From: Siphonodentalium dalli | Lineage: Eukaryota > Mollusca > Scaphopoda > Gadilida > Siphonodentaliidae | Length of the DNA stretch: 64,000 nt | Assembly (NCBI GenBank): GCA_032622095.1 | Contig: CP136064.1 | Span: forward strand, 142,989,954-143,053,953 | Reading direction: 5' to 3' | Part shown: positions 45,292 through 57,957 of the stretch, piece after piece | Numbering within the stretch: the first letter of the stretch is position 1 | Layout: each line of letters begins with the position of its first letter | The notes under the pieces: model-generated | Seen by the model: only the letters and a program-made list of their open reading frames with translations | What the model was told of the DNA's origin: nothing | The model's database searches: none | Made by a program: the position numbers and the translations under genes

Positions 45292-45364
45292 GAAATGTTC
45301 AGGTAATAAGACCAACAAGCGGCCATATGCCATTTTTAAAAACTTGTTATCTGAACATTTCCAT
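45292..45364. repeat. Hairpin GGAAATGTTCAG / CTGAACATTTCC
   Basis: Arms GGAAATGTTCAGGTAATAAG and its inverse CTTGTTATCTGAACATTTCC. A similar arm, AATGTTCAGATAATAAGATC, is at 58089. It lies between the SGNH fragment and the second palindrome. Confidence 0.65.
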
Positions 45365-45374
45365 CCAATGAATA

Positions 45375-45586
45375 CAGTAATGCTCTAATTAATGGACTCC
45401 TTAACGAAAGCAGAATTACGGTAATTTTTCAGGATTTAGTCAGAAATATCGCTTGTTGCCATTCATCGGAAAGCTCTCGGGGAGAGCTTTCCGATGAATG
45501 GCAGCAAGCCATATTTCTGACTAAATCCTGAAAAATTACCCATAATTCTGTTGTGGTTAAGGAGTCCATTAATTGGAGAATTACTG
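45375..45586. mobile_element. 212-bp near-perfect palindrome, TA-flanked, copy 2
   Basis: Same family as 25485-25695: CAGTAATGCTCTAATTAATG at the left, GGAGAGCTTTCCGATGAATG in the right half, and TA at 45373-45374 and 45587-45588. Arms differ at more sites than in copy 1, so copy 2 is older or less well conserved. Confidence 0.9.
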
Positions 45587-45588
45587 TA

Positions 45589-48069
45589 GGTCTCCTTCTT
45601 AACTGTATTATCCATTTTGCTTATTTCAACTTAACATTTCCCACTTGTGAATACAAATCCTGCACATTTCTGTTTCTCAGTCAGTCGTCGTCTGTTTATA
45701 TTACCCAATAGTCCCTCTAGATACATAAAAGACTATTCAAGGTTCTGCCTACAGCGTGGAAATATCCCAGCGTTTCAAGTGATAGCACCGAATTCAGACC
45801 CCGCCACCCCTGTTTTTGGAAAAAGCTTCACTGTGAGAAAACCTATCACTGAGTTGCGTGCATGTAAATTAACTGAGATGTTATCATGGGCCCACTACAT
45901 GAAGGCTAGACATCAGCATTGATCATATTCCTACAGGGATGGGCTGTTACGTGTTGAATTGGGTTCCACGGGCTTGGTGCCCCCTCTCTTATCAGACATG
46001 GATGTATGAACCTATAGTCATATATATATTTCTTGACAACATTATGCTATGTTCATATAAGACCACATGTACTGATTTACAACCCTAATTACGCCGTCAT
46101 CTCGTGCTGCATAGCACCGAATTCAGACCCCACCACGAACCCCCGTTTTTGGGAAAAAGCTTATTTAGCACTACCAATATACCGGCCAAATTAATTAAGT
46201 AAAAAGTCAAAGCATATTAGCAAGACAACTTGACCAGGGAGTATGGTCACACGGTACAGTGAGTCAGTAGTATTATTATTAGTATGTGTACACATGACCA
46301 ATACACTAGACTGTACACATAATCAGTACACTGCCAGTGTACTAATTATGTGTACAGTCTAGTGTATTATATAACTACTGTTAATCCCCAGTACACCAAT
46401 GCACCATATACAGTGGTCGCCATCGGATGTTTGTCTAGCGCATGCATTAAGCTGTTGTCCGTGTATTGTCAGGTCGTAAATTGACTTGACTTAGCTGGCA
46501 CTGTGAATCGTCTCTGTATTGGTTTGTTTTCGGAAATAATATTTTGATCGATGATAGTTTTTATATGTATACTAATTATTTCCCCACCCATATATTTACC
46601 CACCGGACATTTCCCCTGCTCATAAAATGCTTTATGCTGAATCCTTTATCGCGGATATCAAAGAATGTTTTGACTGGTCAGTAAAGCCTGCATGGTTATG
46701 GAGGAATAAATAATCTCTCTCTCTACTCAAGCGATGTCAACTCCGTAGATATTATGTTTTGACAAACATGAGAGCGCGTTTTGACAAACATGAAAGCCTG
46801 TTTGGACGATCCCTTGTGACATCAACTTTGAAAAACCAATGTCATTGTTGTGACTATTGTTATCAAAGTATGAATTATAGACATGTTAATGCTATAAAGA
46901 GCGTTTGATTTTGTATTTATAATTTTGCAAAGAAAACAATTTATCTTGATATAAGATTTGTCTTATATGTAGTTAACAGTCAATAATATGGTAATAGGTA
47001 AATAAATAATATATAACAGTATTTTACGTTATGAAAAGTGTAATGGGATCATGTTTAAACGGGTACTGTCCGTCAATTTCTATAAATCTAATATCGATAA
47101 TATATAGAAAAATAAGTAATTTGAGTCGCGGATGTACATGTTCAGGTTAACAGGCTCTCTTAAAATCAAAGATAATAACAGGGTCGAGATCTCTTAAAAA
47201 TCAAAGTTAATATATAAAGAGTGTTTAATTTGATATTTAAAATTTTGCAAAGAACATTTTAGAATATTAATTCTTACATGCCGTGTAATTAATATGGTAG
47301 CTTAGTCCGCAGGACTGATCGATATCGAGCGACTAAGACTAGGTGAACCACCATCAAAGAGCGCTCAAAAACAAGCTAAACAAGCTGTGTTGACTTGGAC
47401 AGCGGGAAGGAGAGCATGGTGGATTTCCTGGAGATCGTTGGCCATTCCATTAGATTCAAGTGATTTGTTATGTACTGTTTTTATTATTTATTGTTGTTCC
47501 ATGTATGATTTTCGCTGAAACAAATCTGATTTTACCAAACTAGTACTAAGTAGTCAATTCGTTAAAATTAGTTTACACTAAACACAAGCTTACAGTTTTG
47601 TTGGTTAATATCTGACGTCTAATGAGTATTCAATACACTGGTGTGTTCGATTTGCGGTTATTCTGGGCATTAAAAGAATATTTGATTGTTCTTCGAAATT
47701 TAGTACTATCTATTTCGAATTTGAAGGGCCCAAATTCCCAATCCTCGTGATATGGCTCACAATTATCAGACATTGATTTAAAATGGTGTATGTTGGCACA
47801 AATGGTCTTTTAAACAAAATTTCTTATAAATGGAAACGATCTGGTGAAATTTAGTGAAAATTGTCCAATTTTACCAATTTCGGTCGCTATTTTGTCCGCA
47901 TAGGAAAATATGTGACGCATATGTGCAAAGTAGAAGTACAACTCTAATTGATATGTGCCTTTACTGTGCTGTAATTACATGTAAAATATCGCATGATTTC
48001 CAGACCGGTATTCCGTTCTCCCGGGATATAGGAATATAAGGATTGGACCGGTATTCCAGTCTCCAGGGT
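45589..48069. other. 2.5 kb with small repeats, no gene recognised
   Basis: Contains a two-copy block around CACCGAATTCAGACCCC and GGAAAAAGCTT (45786-45830 and 46115-46163), a strong hairpin (46300-46368) and two copies of an AATTTTGCAAAGAA-containing block (46896, 47216). The frame at 45647-45922 has no recognisable motif. Confidence 0.45.
46300..46368. repeat. Perfect-arm hairpin AATACACTAGACTGTACACA
   Basis: The arm AATACACTAGACTGTACACA is inversely repeated as TGTGTACAGTCTAGTGTATT. A second short inversion AGTACACTG/CCAGTGTACT forms the tip. Total length is 69 bp. Confidence 0.88.
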
Positions 48070-48650
48070 TCAAAGGGTTAATTATTCCTATACCAATCGG
48101 TACCAAAAACCATATAGGTGAGGTGTTTGTCATCATAAATATGCACATAAAATTTGAAAACGTTTTGATAAAAAATACTAAGGTTATCGCGTTATAGCCG
48201 AAAGACAGATGATTTATCCAGATGTCAGCATTATGTGTACCATGCATGGTATGGGTACACATAAAAATAAACAGCAAATTCTTATGCACAAGTGATTGAT
48301 CCACATGATATATCTGAAAGCTATCATAACTATAATGAGACTGGACAACAAAATAATCAGCAAATTCTAAGTAAAAAAGGGACATAACTCCATCAGAAAT
48401 GGTTGAAGCTATCAGATAATCATAACGACAACAAAATACAACAAATTCTTAGTTGAAAAGGGGCATAACTCCATCAAAATTGTCGAACTGGACTCAAATT
48501 TGAATTTGACTGGGATATTCTCATATGTAGACAACATACCAAGTCTCAGAAAATTCTGTCAAATTAATTTCCAAGTTATCATCTGAATATCAAACATTTC
48601 GGATGGATGGACACCGCTCAATTCTATAGTCCCACGAAAATTTGGGGAAA
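48070..48650 (+). repeat. Family D then family C fragments
   Basis: 48070-48270 matches family D (ACCAAAAACCATATAGGTGA, ATGCATGGTATGGGTACACA). 48360-48610 matches family C (AATTCTAAGTAAAAAAGGGA, CATAACTCCATCA) ending GGATGGATGGAC. Both are truncated. Confidence 0.65.
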
Positions 48651-49178
48651 AAAATTTAGAGAGAATATGCCATCCCTGAACATATATTAAAGTAGAGATT
48701 CCAGATATATTCCAAAGTAAGAAATTTTCAGGCATATGTCTGTATATTTTGATTCTTAGGATGTGACAGAAGCATGCAATTCAATTTGATGCTTGAAAAT
48801 TTTAATTCTATAACATGAATGTTAAAGCATACAAGCCGGACAGATTTCACCCCCAAAAGTTATGTAATCAGTAAAAACATTCTAGTACAAACCTTGTCCA
48901 TTGATCAGAAGAAGCAGGGTGTAATCCTGTGGATTTGTGATCCGGAATTTATGAGCAATTAAGGTACCTGTAGACAGAATCAAAGCAATATATTTCAGTT
49001 AGCATGAGAAAAGGCCAAGATAAGCACACACAATCTATATATTTCACAAAGTGAGTCCAATTCTCCCATTTTTTATCAATGTCCCATTTTAAACAACAAG
49101 ACAATAATGGATTTTACAATGGGGCTTAACCATTTTTATACTAAATTGATTCTCCCATTCAGCTATAAGAGTGGGTAG
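48651..49178. other. Spacer before iteron element copy 2
   Basis: AT-rich DNA with no recognised feature. Confidence 0.4.
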
Positions 49179-49735
49179 GGTTCTCTATTCCGAAGGTTCG
49201 ATTTTCCGAAGGTTCGCTATTCTATTCTGGGCATATTTATTCAGAAATGCACATCAAAATATACATCCCCCTCCAAAAAAAAAACACACACATGGAATTA
49301 AATATACAATTACACTATAGTATTTCCATAGTAGATTAACACACTCCATTTCAATTTACAAATTGTTCCAGATTTTGGTTATTAATAGCAGGATGACAGA
49401 ATAAGTTAATTGTTTATTATGGTGACTAAAATAAAATAAGGGATAAAGTCCTGTCTTTGGAAGAAACATCAAATGCCAATATAACGACACAATTTCATGT
49501 GGGTTCATCTAGTCAGCGATATTCCACAATGCAGTACTAGTTCAGAGTTATAACACCACCATTATAATCTTCCTTTTATAGTTGGCATATTCTTCCCTCC
49601 AAAATCCTCCACTTCCTACTCGGTCTTGGTGGTCGTTCAATGTTTTGTTTTCGTGGGTTCCCCCTAACATGTTCATTACTTATGACGTTATTTCTCAATA
49701 CCTATCTACGTCAGCCCCCACATGCTCATCTACTG

Positions 49736-50705
49736 TAAAGACTGAGAGGAAAGGGACTTTGAAGACTAAAACAGTCAGTAGACTCAGTACTTGTCAAAAT
49801 AACTTAAGACAAGTAGTTCTAAACAGGGACATAGCTAGGAATTCGCTGATGAGCCGGGCTCTTCACTATTGTAAAATCTTCAACCCCCTTTTAAACAAGA
49901 TAATCTTAACCATACCACAGCCTAAGTTCACAAAATTCCTTTTGCACATCCCTCTTATGTCGAAATTTTACAACTGGAACCGGTGCTTCAAGCTCTCAAA
50001 CTTTTGGGAATTTACAACCTGACATCTTCCATAAAGTTAAAAGTTGTGGCCCAATTTGGTATAACAGTTTAACCTGAAGTAGGCAAATATGGACTGTTGG
50101 TTTAAAAACATACTGGTTGGAAAATAAAATCAAACTATGAGAACTATTCTAACTTATTTTTGGTGTGAAAATCTAATCTACAACTAATGTATCAGAAATT
50201 AAATTTTCAAGAGGAATATATATATTATTATACCAGTAGTGTACAGCATAGATACAGGTAGTGTGGGTGGGGCAGAGCTAAATCTCTTAACTCTGCCCCT
50301 ATTTGAACAAACATGAATCCCCATCTCTGATATCTATTCATATAATAATTTTAAACAGTCGCTTTTAAGAGTTGAAGTTAATTGATTTTCCAAAAAGGAC
50401 CCCATTGGAACAGATCTAAACATGCCACCCAAGGACCCTGCATACACAAATATAAGCTCAATAGACTTGATGGTTCTTGAGAAGTAATGGTTGTTAGAAT
50501 TACTATGGAGGGAAAACATTATGGCCCTGGCATCCCTCCTATTTTACCTGATGAACTTATTTGAACAAATCTGAATGTGAGTCACATACAGGTAGGGAAT
50601 TGATATAGATCTCGAGAAGAAAACAATTGTTGATGGATGGATGGACAGAACAATGGATGGAAGGACACTCTGACAGATCAACAGTTTTAATCCAATATAC
50701 CCCCC
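49736..50705 (+). repeat. Family A, diverged and internally deleted copy
   Basis: The 5-prime module is recognisable (GACTAAAACAGTCAGTA, AAGTAGTTCTAAACAGGGAC, TCAAGCTCTCAAACTTTTGG). The monomer part is short (GAACAAATCTGAATGTGAGT) and ends in GATGGATGGACAG. The final GAGCTAAAA is lost. Confidence 0.6.
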
Positions 50706-50755
50706 ACTTTTTGTCCATAATCAGGTATAATGAGTTCACATAGATAAGTGGTTAA

Positions 50756-51403
50756 GGTAGCAGTACACGATTTCACGGGTTGTAGGTCGTCTGAAAAATA
50801 GAAATATAAGTATCTGGGGGGCATAACGGCCAGTGTAGCCTGTGTTAACTGTGTCATTACTGGTTTGAAGGTTTATTTATTTTACAAAACTGGGAAAGTT
50901 CTCAAAAAAGTGAAAAATTTGGATACGCAACAGGGTTTTCGTATTCAGTGAAGGCCAACTCTGTGTTATTGATTACAGGAAAATAGCCCGATTTCTCTCC
51001 CCTGAATTCTGTCATCTGGGCTCGCAAGACTTTTTTTTCAAATTGATACGATAACTTTTTTTCTATTTCAAATATTTCTCAGCTCTAGCATAGCTCTATC
51101 AGGTGGAAGAATCTTATTTACTGACATTCGCTCTATCATGGTCTGTTTTTGGGTTGAAAATGGCCAATTTGAGTAAAAAAATGGGTAAAATTGAGCGGTT
51201 CGTGTGTGCTAACCAAGGGGCATAACTCAATGACAAACTGTACGAAGAACCAAAAGTACATTTATATGATTACACCTAAAATTTCTGTCGAAATTAAAAC
51301 ATGCTCGATTGGATATATGCCAACGATAATGGCTTAGCATTGATTTGAAGTACAGTAACCCCTCCCAGGTTGGCAAAATTGCTGGAAATCGTGTATTGCT
51401 ACC
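50756..51403. mobile_element. 648-bp TTAA element, copy 1 (young)
   Basis: Ends GGTAGCAGTACACGATTT and AAATCGTGTATTGCTACC, flanked by TTAA (50752-50755 and 51404-51407). It is virtually identical to the copy at 52760-53407; I count two single-base indels (near 50936 and 50986). Non-coding, so mobilised in trans by a piggyBac-like source. Confidence 0.93.
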
Positions 51404-52339
51404 TTAAAGAGACATATCAAATTGGATAAATTAGTGAAAATCTACTGAAACATTTTATCTTTCCTATCTTCGTGTCTGAGTTACTATTGACAGTTTCTAT
51501 TTATGACTGTTCTCGGAATTAGGTGCATTTGCTTGTAGAGTATTTGTATCAGAGGCTGTAAACTTTGATAGTATGGATTCCAGCTTGACAAGTCACTGAA
51601 TGATCACACCGACCGGGCAAAAAACAAATTCAACGTATGTCTGCTATCGATAAAAAAAACATTCCGGTTCACATTTGGGGGGGGGGGGGGGGGGGGGGGG
51701 GGTTGGTTATGTGATTATATATGCATCAGTTACTCTGTACGATTCGTTTCGAGTGGTGCGGTTTTGTGTAATTACATAAAATTGACATTAATTTAATGAA
51801 ACGTGTTGCCACGCAAACATTTCAACAATGGATTTCCTTGGATACCTGGTGTGAAAAGCCATATTAATGTTGGTTATTTAGTCTTGGTCGTGTTTCCGAA
51901 TGACCGAGTAATGTCAATATGTATATTGGAGAGGGGGTAAAGTCAGCTACTGAGTTATCACGAACAGCGCGTGAGCACCAGCACAATAAAAATGGTATAT
52001 AAGATTCCATAAATAATTAAATAGTGTGATTTCAACTTGACAATTAAGTCATTGAATGTACACCGACCGGCCAAATAAACATGGTTCACATTTTGGGGGA
52101 GGGGTGATTATATATGCATTAGTTATTCCCTACGATTTGTTTGGAATTTTGTTGCGTTCTTACATGTTTATGACTGACCACATAAAAGTGATTTGCATGT
52201 AACGAAATGTGTTGCTAAGGGAACATCCCAACAATGAAACTCCTCGGATACCACCTACGAATAGGCGTATTGATTGATATTGGTCATTCGGTCTTGGTCG
52301 TGTTTCCAAATAACCAAATACATTGTCTCTTAACATATT

Positions 52340-52376
<37 letters not shown>

Positions 52377-52755
52377 GTGTGACAAGAACATTGTCTTAAC
52401 ATATGCAGGGGAGGATGGGGGGGGGGGCTGGCTAGTAAATAACCACAGTGCATATGCTTTGGTCAGCAGAATACAGATGTAATATGTCTGTTCAGACTGC
52501 CTTTTTGACTGGGATGTTTAGTTTTAAGGTGGTGGGCATGATGTCACATTTATAATTTAACTGTTTTTTTTTTCGCTATAACCAATAATTTGGGTGAATT
52601 TGGTTCATTTTTATTGAAACCACACTACTTATATTGACCTTATTTCCCATTCGCACTGAAGAAACACCATATGTGTTATATATCAAAGTTATCGGTGTAC
52701 GTCAGAGACTTAACTGGACATTTGCGCGTTGAAGGGGGATAACTCTATTTTTCCT
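51404..52755. repeat. Diverged ~450-bp duplication with long poly-G tracts
   Basis: Blocks at about 51585-51915 and 52035-52320 are copies (TGATTATATATGCAT, CGTGTTTCC, AACATTTCAACAATG against AACATCCCAACAATG). Each is followed or preceded by G runs: 26 G at 51677-51702, 35 G at 52341-52375, with further G blocks at 52413-52427. No gene. Frames reading poly-Gly or poly-Pro are artefacts of the runs. Confidence 0.75.
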
Positions 52756-52759
52756 TTAA

Positions 52760-53407
52760 GGTAGCAGTACACGATTTCACGGGTTGTAGGTCGTCTGAAA
52801 AATAGAAATATAAGTATCTGGGGGGCATAACGGCCAGTGTAGCCTGTGTTAACTGTGTCATTACTGGTTTGAAGGTTTATTTATTTTACAAAACTGGGAA
52901 AGTTCTCAAAAAAGTGAAAAATTTGGATACCAACAGGGTTTTCGTATTCAGTGAAGGCCAACTCTGTGTTATTGATTACAGGAAAATAGTCCCGATTTCT
53001 CTCCCCTGAATTCTGTCATCTGGGCTCGCAAGACTTTTTTTTCAAATTGATACGATAACTTTTTTTCTATTTCAAATATTTCTCAGCTCTAGCATAGCTC
53101 TATCAGGTGGAAGAATCTTATTTACTGACATTCGCTCTATCATGGTCTGTTTTTGGGTTGAAAATGGCCAATTTGAGTAAAAAAATGGGTAAAATTGAGC
53201 GGTTCGTGTGTGCTAACCAAGGGGCATAACTCAATGACAAACTGTACGAAGAACCAAAAGTACATTTATATGATTACACCTAAAATTTCTGTCGAAATTA
53301 AAACATGCTCGATTGGATATATGCCAACGATAATGGCTTAGCATTGATTTGAAGTACAGTAACCCCTCCCAGGTTGGCAAAATTGCTGGAAATCGTGTAT
53401 TGCTACC
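52760..53407. mobile_element. 648-bp TTAA element, copy 2 (young)
   Basis: Same ends and orientation as copy 1; TTAA on the left (52756-52759), while the right flank is TAA(G), one T short. Near-identity to copy 1 across 648 bp contrasts with the visible decay of every other family here. A duplication of the whole region is unlikely because the sequence between them and outside them differs. Confidence 0.92.
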
Positions 53408-53408
53408 T

Positions 53409-54740
53409 AAGAAAATAATATTGGAACAGCCAAGTGTGAATTTAGTGTGTCTGAGGTCCCAAAAGGGTGAATGTAGTGAGGCTATTATGTAAGGTGGGCT
53501 AGCATCACCAAATTCACCATCTGGGAACCCATTTTGACTTAGTCCTCAACTGCTATGAGAAACCTAGGGACAGATAGAAGTTCTCCAGCTGAAGTTGGTG
53601 ACGTATAACAGTATGCGCACCCATTTGACACCTCAATTATGCATTTTAGAATCTGAACAGAAGGGAAAAAAGCTGCTAAACATGTCAATTTGAGACTCTA
53701 GATACTTCCCAGAAGATGAGGCCTAAGCAGAATCAGGTCCTCAGAGGGTGTATTTGGTGATGCTAGCCTGCTGTGCGGGGTAGCATAATTAAATTCACCA
53801 TCTGGGAACCTCATTCTACAAATGCCAGACACACTTAATTAAAGCATGGAGAAAAGGAATTTAATCTGATATTAATGACCAGTGTATTGTAAACAATGAT
53901 GGTGCTACATTGACAACTTTAGAAAACAAATGCTCAACACTATTAATCTCATTTAAATTATGAATGACATGAATATACAGTCCCTGGGGACTCTGCATAT
54001 AGCCAACAGCAGTTGTGTTATCTATCTATCTGGCACTGTTTATAAACAACATGTCTCATGTCTATTAATTCTTAGCCCCTTGGTTCAGGGATGGCTTGTA
54101 GTTGGAATGCAAGGATATTAAAAGGAAATTACTGAACATTTCTGCACATCTGTCTGTTGGTGTTTTCTCCCAAACCCCTGATTTCAACCAAATTTAGTGG
54201 GGTGACTAGAGGTACCTATCCCCGCCCCCCCCCCGAAGATGTAATGTCATAAGTTCTTCAAATTTTTAATTAATTATTTTTTATTTTATTTAATAAAAAA
54301 AAAAATATTTATTAAAAATAAAATATATTTATTTTTTTTGGTGTTAAATTGAGCAATAAGTTGAATCTAAAAAAAAATATTTTCTTCAGATTTATGTCCA
54401 TAGCCCCACCCACATTTGACCCAGTGACCTCATTTGAACAAATATGAACCACGGTCACCCAAGGTATCCTCATACAAAATATGAACCCATTCGGCCCGAT
54501 GACTTCAGAAAAGAAGTCGTTTTAAGAATTACTATGGGGGAAAATAGTTATCAAACTATTTAACTTGGTGTCCTCATTTGAACAAATCTGAATGTCAGTC
54601 ACCTAGGGAACATCCACACCAAATATGAGCCCAATTGATCTAAAGAAGATGTTCAAAGAATTGTTGATGGATGGACGGACGGACGACGGACGAGGAGTGA
54701 TGACTATAGCTCCACCGGAGACTTCGTCTCAGGTGAGCTA
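53409..54740 (+). repeat. Family A, 5-prime truncated copy
   Basis: Begins inside the ~400-bp module (GGTGAATGTAGTGAGGCTAT), continues through an AT-only stretch (54250-54340) and monomers (AGTCACCTAGGGAACATCCA), and ends GACTTCGTCTCAGGTGAGCT. Sequence to its left is the young TTAA element. Confidence 0.75.
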
Positions 54741-54791
54741 AAAAGTAGTGAAAACAGAATGAAGGGCAACCTTGAAAAGGGCATTCCACTA

Positions 54792-56032
54792 CCATACTGA
54801 CCAGCGTTTAGGCCCAGGGGGCCTTTGTTTTATTTGAGCTCACAAATCCAAGTGGGCTTAAACTCGGATATGGCCCTTTGCAAACCAAAAATCGGGGGAA
54901 AACTGATGAAATAGATGAAACTTGAAATATCCCCTGCTTCCAGATTAAGTAAAGGTAAATAGGCCTATAAGTTACTTTAAGAAAGTGATTTTTCAATTAA
55001 ATGTGAATATTAAAATATTATAATAACACTTGTCTTGTTGTGTTATTGCCCCACATTCCCATAATTCACGCCATAAATGACACTTTAAATTTTTTAAGCA
55101 GTGTGGGTAAATCCTGCATCTATAGTCTATAGTAGTCTATAGTTTATATCAATGTTCAGACTTAATCCGATTAGGAAACTAATAAACCCGACGCTTTATT
55201 CATGATCTGTTGTCCACATAGAGGTTGTTACAATGGCAACTAATTGCATGTTTAACAAAAGCCAGTGAGTGTAATTATTTATCACTAACAGTACTGACAA
55301 AAGACAGTTGTATTTCTGCTAAAAAGCACGTGTTTTAATAAATAGAGTTATCACTCCTGAACTGTTTATACTGTAAAACGTGAACAAAATGCAGATTAAA
55401 AATGTTAATGTCAATAATCTTTATTTTGGTTTCGAGTACATAACGTTGACGTTGTTTGGAAGACATTGTTGTTCAATGACAAGTTCCCCTTCTGCTTCAT
55501 TATTATACCCACTGTGTGTTTACATAACCAGGAAGCCAGTTCTCTGTGTTTGGTTACATGAAGGAACATACCGACGTTGTCACTGAACGCGAAAAATATG
55601 TTTTTACAGTACTGTAGTTGGACAGACACCTGTGCGCTTTTCACGCGCATGGCTTTTGAACTTGATGCTACATATATACGCTGTTAGCGACTCGGTTCAT
55701 TTGTATTTGATGTCTGTTAATGATTTGTTTCCCCGGGAAGTATAATTTAATAAACAAATAAGATTTTAAGATTCACTTTATTTTATTTTATTGAATATTC
55801 TCACTTGCCTACGAAGTATAATTTTCCGTTTTGAATATAAATATTATATTTCTCGAGTTTGTCAATCTTTTTTTCTGTCTACAAACTGATATCAAATACT
55901 TACTTACCACCGCTGAAATTGAAAAAAATTTGGGGTGGGCCTAAACTCGAATATACCCCTTTGCATGGCATTTGGCCAAAAGATATGGGTGGGCCTAAAC
56001 ACGGACATGGGCTTTGAGCCGGGTCAAAACGG
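54792..56032. mobile_element. TA-flanked TIR element, copy 2, inverted
   Basis: Ends CCATACTGACC and GGGTCAAAACGG with TA at 54790-54791 and 56033-56034. The interior matches copy 1 (11682-12990) on the opposite strand: GGGCTTAAACTCGGATATGG, GGGTGGGCCTAAACAC, GTTTACATAACCAGGAAGCC. It lacks the block holding TAGCATTCGGCAAACC that is present in copy 1. Non-coding. Confidence 0.85.
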
Positions 56033-56680
56033 TACCCCAATTAAAATTAAGCATTTGAGGAGGGCAGCCCCTGCACACCTCCATGCTGTCACCACTGTTT
56101 AGACTTTCAAACAAATCTGGATTCCAGTCATTTGAGTCCTGGGTAAACCTTGGGATGTCATAATGGTGACTTTTTTTCAAATAGTTTGTTTAAAACAAGT
56201 ATTAACATTGGGGGGGGGGGGGGGGTGCCACTACACACATCCCTGAGTACACCCCAGTTTTGTTTTATGACTTTCAAACAGATATGGACCCCAGTAACTG
56301 TGGCTCTGGGTAAACCTGGGGATGTGGACACTAATTACTTTTTAATGACCACAGCTCAGATATGTTGTGCTATTCACACAGAAATGTCAAGTATAATGCT
56401 GCCATGTAGTCAATATAATTTAATGACAGGGACCTGACTGCAGTGGGTGCAGGGGTTATGCTAGCATGGGATAGCTCATGCAGATGCAAAGAGTTAATAA
56501 TTTCTCAACTGGAATACAGAGTAATCAATGACAGTTTGACAGATACATAACCACATCTGCAAGGTACCAGTTGTATCAGGTGTCAGGTAGCTATATCATC
56601 TCATTCAATAACACAGTGGGTGCTCAGTGGAGTCATCGTCTCTTAAAAACTTTCACAGTGCATGACAAACAGATGAGTTA
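56033..56680. other. Low-information spacer with G tract
   Basis: Two loosely similar halves share CCCCAGT, GGTAAACCT and GACTTTCAAACA, with a G run at 56211-56225. No gene. Confidence 0.4.
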
Positions 56681-57857
56681 TATTTAAAAAGGGTCATAAC
56701 TCTGTTAAAATATATCGGATCAAACCCATATTCGAACTTGATCTGTATTTAGGGGTCAGAAATTCATATACCAAATTTGTTGTCGATCAGATGAAAAATG
56801 TTTGAGTCATCCTGGCTTGGATGAATTATATTTAAAAACAAGAGTGGAAGGGGTTAAATAAACAATACCAAAATCCATACAGATGAAGAACGTGCTAAGA
56901 AAGACCTAGGTAAGAAATATGAGGCAGATCAGAAGAAATGTTTTTGATTTAGATGCATCAGATAGCATTTGTGTGCAGGGTTAATTATTTCTAAACTGAT
57001 CAACCGATCAATACCAATACAGGTCGTTATAAACCTATATATAAAATATGAACACAATCGGACAAAAAATACTTAGGTTACAGCATTGGATAGCTCATGC
57101 CTATGTGTGGATTTTTGTTTTTAGAGTTATGTATCTGGCTCTGCCCCTATTTGACCCAGTGACCCAATTTGAACAAATCTGAACCCCAGTGACCAAAGGT
57201 CCCTCCGTACCAAATATAAGCTAAATTGGCCCAATGTTTTCTGAGAAGAAGTCATTTTAAGAATTACTATGGAGGAATAGAGTTATGGCCCTGGTATCTC
57301 AACTAATCAACCTGGTGACCTCATTTGAACAAATCTGAATGCAAGTCACCTAGGGAATATCCACACCAAATTTGAACCCATTGGGCCTTAGTTCTGGAAA
57401 AGAAGTCGTTATAAGAATTACTATGGAGGAATAGAGTTGTGGCCCTGCTTTCTCAACTAATTGACCTGATGACCTCATTTGAACAAATCTGAATGTGATT
57501 CACCTAGGGAACATCCACACCAAAATACTTAGGTTACAGCATTGGATAGCTCATGCCTATGTGTGGATTTTTGTTTTTAGAGTTATGTACCTGGCTCTGC
57601 CCCTATTTGACCCAGTGACCCAATTTGAACAAATCTGAACCCCAGTGACCCAAGGTCCCTCCGTACCAAATATAAGCTAAATCGGCCCAATGTGATTCAC
57701 CTAGGGAACATCCACACCAAATATGAACCCGTTACGTCTTATGGTTCAGGAGGAGAAGATGATTCTTGACGGACGGACGGCGCGACGGACAGATGGACGG
57801 ACGACGGACGAGGAGTGATGACTATAACTCCACCAGAGACTTCGTCTCAGGTGAGCT
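56681..57857 (+). repeat. Family D joined to family A, with an internal duplication
   Basis: 56681-57114 is family D (GGGTCATAACTCTGTTAAAA onward). 57115-57857 is the family A 3-prime end with (GACGGACG)n and GTCTCAGGTGAGCTAAAAA. The junction word ACTTAGGTTACAGCATTGG followed by TTTTTGTTTTTAGAGTTATG occurs twice (57070-57240 and 57523-57700), so the D/A joint itself was duplicated. Confidence 0.75.
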
Positions 57858-57957
57858 AAAAACCTTTGGAATAGCAAACCTTCAGAATAGTGAACCTTCG
57901 GAATAAAGAACCTTCGGAATAGTGAAACTACGGAATACCAAACCTTCGGAAAAGAGA

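Larger units (their letters stand above)
49179..57957. mobile_element. Iteron-ended element, copy 2, enlarged by insertions
   Basis: The left iterons (GGTTCTCTATTCCGAAGGTT, then CGCTATTC) run at 49179-49235, and inverted iterons (CCTTCGGAATAAAGAA, CCTTCGGAATAGTGAA) at 57862-57957. The first 450 bp follow copy 1 (TTATTAATAGCA, TTGGCATATTCTTCC). Then family A, two TTAA elements, family A again, the TA element copy 2, and D and A blocks fill the rest. The two ends could belong to separate decayed copies; pairing is inference. Confidence 0.45.

Noticed and set aside
49582-50022. 146-residue frame as a gene
   Set aside because: It spans the joint between the iteron element and the family A 5-prime module, and has no motif.
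52160-52482. Frames with poly-Gly or poly-Pro
   Set aside because: They are products of the G runs.
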